NCBI RefSeq assembly: GCF_041296385.1
Contig: NC_091023.1
Coordinates: forward strand, 25,173,924-25,237,923
Direction: 5' to 3'
DNA from: Aphelocoma coerulescens
Lineage: Eukaryota; Chordata; Aves; Passeriformes; Corvidae
Length of the DNA stretch: 64,000 nt
Shown: positions 61,300 to 64,000 of the stretch, in pieces
Position numbering within the stretch: the first letter of the stretch is position 1
How the letters are laid out: each line of letters starts with the position of its first letter
Position numbers and translations under genes: made by a program
The notes under the pieces: generated by a model
The model's input: only the letters and a program-made list of their open reading frames with translations
What the model was told of the DNA's origin: nothing
Databases searched by the model: none

Positions 61300-61803
61300 G
61301 ATTGTCCTCTGTGCTGAGGCTCCTCCAGTCCTGGGGCAGTTTTGGGACCCTCACAAGGGGATTGAGGGGCTGGAGCGTGTCCAGGGAAGGGGCTGGAGCC
61401 CCAGGAGCGGCTGAGGGAGCTGGGAAAGGGGCTGAGCCTGGAGCAAAGGAGGCTCCGGGGGGACCTTGTGGCTCTGCACAAGTCCCTGACAGGAGGGGGC
61501 AGCCGGGGGGGTCGGGCTCTGCTCCCAGGGAACAGGGACAGGAGAGAGGGAACGGCCTCAAGTTGCAGCAGAGAAGGTTGGGGTTGGATATTGGGGAAAA
61601 AATCCTTCACTGAAAGAGCTGTCCAGCCCTGGCACAGTTGCCCAGGGAAGTGTTGGAGTCCCCATCCCTGGAGGGATTTAAAGACCTGTGGATGTGGCAC
61701 CTGGGGACGTGGGGCAGTGGTGGCCTTGGCACTGCTGGACTGGATGGTCTTAAAAGGCTTTTCCAAGCTGAACCAAACAGTGATTTTATGATACTGTGAT
61801 TAA
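61300..61803 (+). mobile_element. CR1 LINE, longest copy in the window
   Basis: About 500 bases spanning the end of the reverse-transcriptase frame region and the 3' UTR: GAGCCTGGAGCAAAGGAGGC, GGAACGGCCTCAAGTTGC, GATATTGGGGAAAAAATCCT, ending TTTTATGATACTGTGAT. It is 5'-truncated with no intact frame. Confidence 0.85.
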
Positions 61804-62395
61804 ATGACTTCGTGATTCTACAGCAGGCAAAACAGGAGCGTTAATTCCATCCTTCAGCTGATTGCAAAGAGCTCACGTGGGAAGCCTGGGATTCAGCTGC
61901 CACTGAAATGAGGAATCTCCATTTGCTGACAAAAGGGTTTCAGGGCACAGTGCAGCTCCCTGTGCTGGCAGGACAATTCCCGCCCTCATTCCGAGCTTGG
62001 CACGGGGATTCCTGCAGGGCTCTGCTCTTTCAATAGCTGCTCTTTCAATGCATCCACACAGCTCCTCCCGCCCTGCTCACATTCCCTGATCCCATCCCTG
62101 GCCCTGTTGTGCCGGGATGCTGCGGGGCCAGCTGCACCCAGCAAGTACAACCAGCCACTCACCGAGCTTCCCTCAGAAAATGGGAATCCATGGAAGAGCT
62201 GAACAATCCAGCCGAGCACTGCAAACCCTTCTCATCCTCGTGGCTTGGGCAGAGAAATAGCTGGGAGCACAAAGTGGGAGATTCTGGGCGTTTGCATCAA
62301 TTTTCTTTGCATCTCTCTTGTTTTCTCTTTAGTGATCTGGTAAATGCATCAATTGCTCAAATGGTTCCCAAAAAGTGAATGCATAGCCTGCCGTG

Positions 62396-62595
62396 AGTAG
62401 TAAGAGTAATAATAGTAATAATAATAACAATAATAATAGAAGAAAGTGAAGAAGATTAAAAGAAGAAGAAGGAAGACAAGGAGCAGGAGGAGGATGAAAA
62501 GATGAAGGAGGAAAAGAAGATTAAAGGAAGAAGGAGGAAGAGGAGAAGAGGAAGATGAAGATGAAGAAGAAGCAGGAAAAAAAACGAGGAGGAGA
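62396..62595. repeat. Purine-rich trinucleotide tract (AAT then GAA/GGA)
   Basis: About 55 bases of AATAATAGT-type repeats merge into about 140 bases of almost pure A/G (GAAGAAGAAG, AGGAGGAGGA). Confidence 0.9.
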
Positions 62596-64000
62596 AGTGT
62601 CATTATCAACTTCTGTGCTGAAAAACCTCCTTCTGAAAACCCAGATCAGGTCTGCCAGGGAAGGAAGAAGAGATGGCTCTTTTCACCTCCTTAGATACCC
62701 CTGCTACCCTCCACAAATTTGGTTCAGGCTCTGGATTTCTATGATTTATCCCCATTTTTAAAACTGGGATGGATGTGGTGCTCAGGGGATGGACCTGCAA
62801 AAACAGAGGGCCTGTAGGAGGATGTAGGAGGTGCCTCCAGAGGCTGATTTTTAGGTGACGAATGTCTGGCAACCTGAGGCACGGCAGCCTCTGCTTTCCA
62901 ACCCCTCCCCAGGGCTGGGAGCTCCCCCAGGGGAGCAGCAGGAAATCCCCTCGGAGCTGCCTGCAAGGACCTGTCCCGGGGTGCCACCAGCAGCTCCAGT
63001 TTCCCTTTCACAGAAGAGCCTGGTTTATAAAGTGCCGTCAAAGCTGTGACTTAAATCTGTCCCTGGCCTTGGAAAAAAGCTGATTTATGCTTTCAGAAAC
63101 TGAGTCCAACCTCCCTTCAGCACCTCGTGACTCCAGTCAAACTGGGGAAGGGTTGTTGATGTCAAACTGGGCCAGTTTTTGCCGGGGGGTGAATCAGACC
63201 CTCAGAGGAGAACTCTAAATTGGAGAGGTTTGGGCTGAGCTGCCGCAGCTCCACAAACAACAGGCGCTGGGCTGGGGCTGCCCCGGGGGAGTTCGTGGAT
63301 CCTCGGGCTGTGACAGTTCACGGGATATTTATTTACATTTACGGCCGGGAAATGATGGCTCAGCCACGCTTAGGAAGCTCTGAGCTGCATCCCAGGGATG
63401 GAGCTGGGAGAGACAAACCCTGCCGACCCCCTCTGCATCACCCCCACCTTCCCCTTCTCCTTTCTCTCCTGTCTTGCTTTCTTTTCCTTATTTACTCTCC
63501 ATCGTGGGCAATTATTTGCACTCCCAACTGTCGCTGTGCCATGAACTTTTCCCACTTCCTTCCGCTTGTTCCAGGCTGCATTTGCCGGTGCCTGGACAAC
63601 ACCAGGGTGTTGTTTACAGGGGATTTCCTTCCCTGGCACTCCCGTCTCTGCCCAAACCCACCCTTTAGGTCCCTTTTCCAGGGTGTCCCATTAAAAGCTG
63701 GTTCATTAGGTCGGGTTTCCATCAGTTTTACACACCCCCTCTACAGCCCAGCCATGACAGCTCGTTCCTGGGAGCTCTGCACATGGATTTTCCTGGGAAT
63801 AGGGGATTTTCCCGAACTGTTTGGTGGCCTGGGACCTCAAGGAGCTGCAACTGGGGGCAAGGGGCAGCTTCCAGTCCAGAATATTTCCAGGAGCTGGGAG
63901 CTGAGTGCTTGAAAGGCACCTGGAGCAGCGTTCTGAGCCTGTGTTTGCTCAAGTCCTTACGTTTGTTTATAGAGCTTATTTCTGTTTCTGCTCTGGGCCC

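Larger units (their letters stand above)
54500..64000. other. Intergenic DNA right of C3orf80
   Basis: GC-rich, with CR1 fragments (55.98, 56.8, 60.57, 61.3 kb), a repeat at 58.4 kb and a purine tract at 62.4 kb. Open frames of up to 231 codons occur but show no recognised domain or splice context. In mammals IL12A lies further along in this direction; I see no exon of it here. Confidence 0.6.

Noticed and set aside
63220..63912. 230-codon plus-strand frame near the right edge
   Set aside because: Unrecognised composition and no family features; probably a chance frame in GC-rich DNA.
54500..64000. IL12A exons expected from mammalian gene order
   Set aside because: No translated segment resembles this cytokine subunit; it probably lies beyond the window.

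Overview
This is vertebrate nuclear DNA and almost certainly a bird genome. Genes are split into short exons by compact introns. The repeats I recognise are pieces of CR1 retrotransposons, whose 3' ends end in variants of an ATTCCATGAT tail, the dominant interspersed repeat of birds. The gene order SMC4 - IFT80 - C3orf80 matches human 3q25.33 (chicken chromosome 9 by known synteny). I cannot name the species.

Left part (1-19.3 kb, minus strand): the 5' half of SMC4, a condensin ATPase subunit. There is one non-coding first exon and nine coding exons (485 codons); the rest of the gene lies beyond the left edge. The long intron 5 carries the microRNA pair mir-15b / mir-16-2, just downstream of exon 5.

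Centre (about 18.5-20.5 kb): a CpG island acting as a divergent promoter. SMC4 is fired leftwards and IFT80 rightwards. Within about 25 bp it holds a TCTCGCGAGA element and a full ciliary X-box. Together they suggest one housekeeping/cell-cycle gene and one ciliary gene sharing control DNA.

Middle (19.7-50.6 kb, plus strand): the complete IFT80 gene (WD40/TPR subunit of intraflagellar transport complex B). It has 20 exons and 778 codons, in frame across every junction I traced. Its second intron is a minor-class (U12) AT-AC intron. Intron 7 holds a minisatellite of about 102 bp units that runs up to exon 8. Intron 16 holds an in-frame 18-nt candidate microexon.

Right part (50.6-64 kb): mostly intergenic, GC-rich DNA with CR1 fragments and several minisatellites. 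A short minus-strand single-exon gene at 53.5-53.9 kb is the C3orf80 homologue, recognised by its membrane segment and the paired LPSYEE motifs. Its N-terminal ectodomain looks reduced to Gly/Ala/Pro-rich sequence. From 54.5 kb to the end I find no convincing gene, only a few stretches that read like conserved regulatory DNA.

Exon limits were read by hand from splice consensus and from agreement of the translations with the known protein families; they have not been tested against transcripts.
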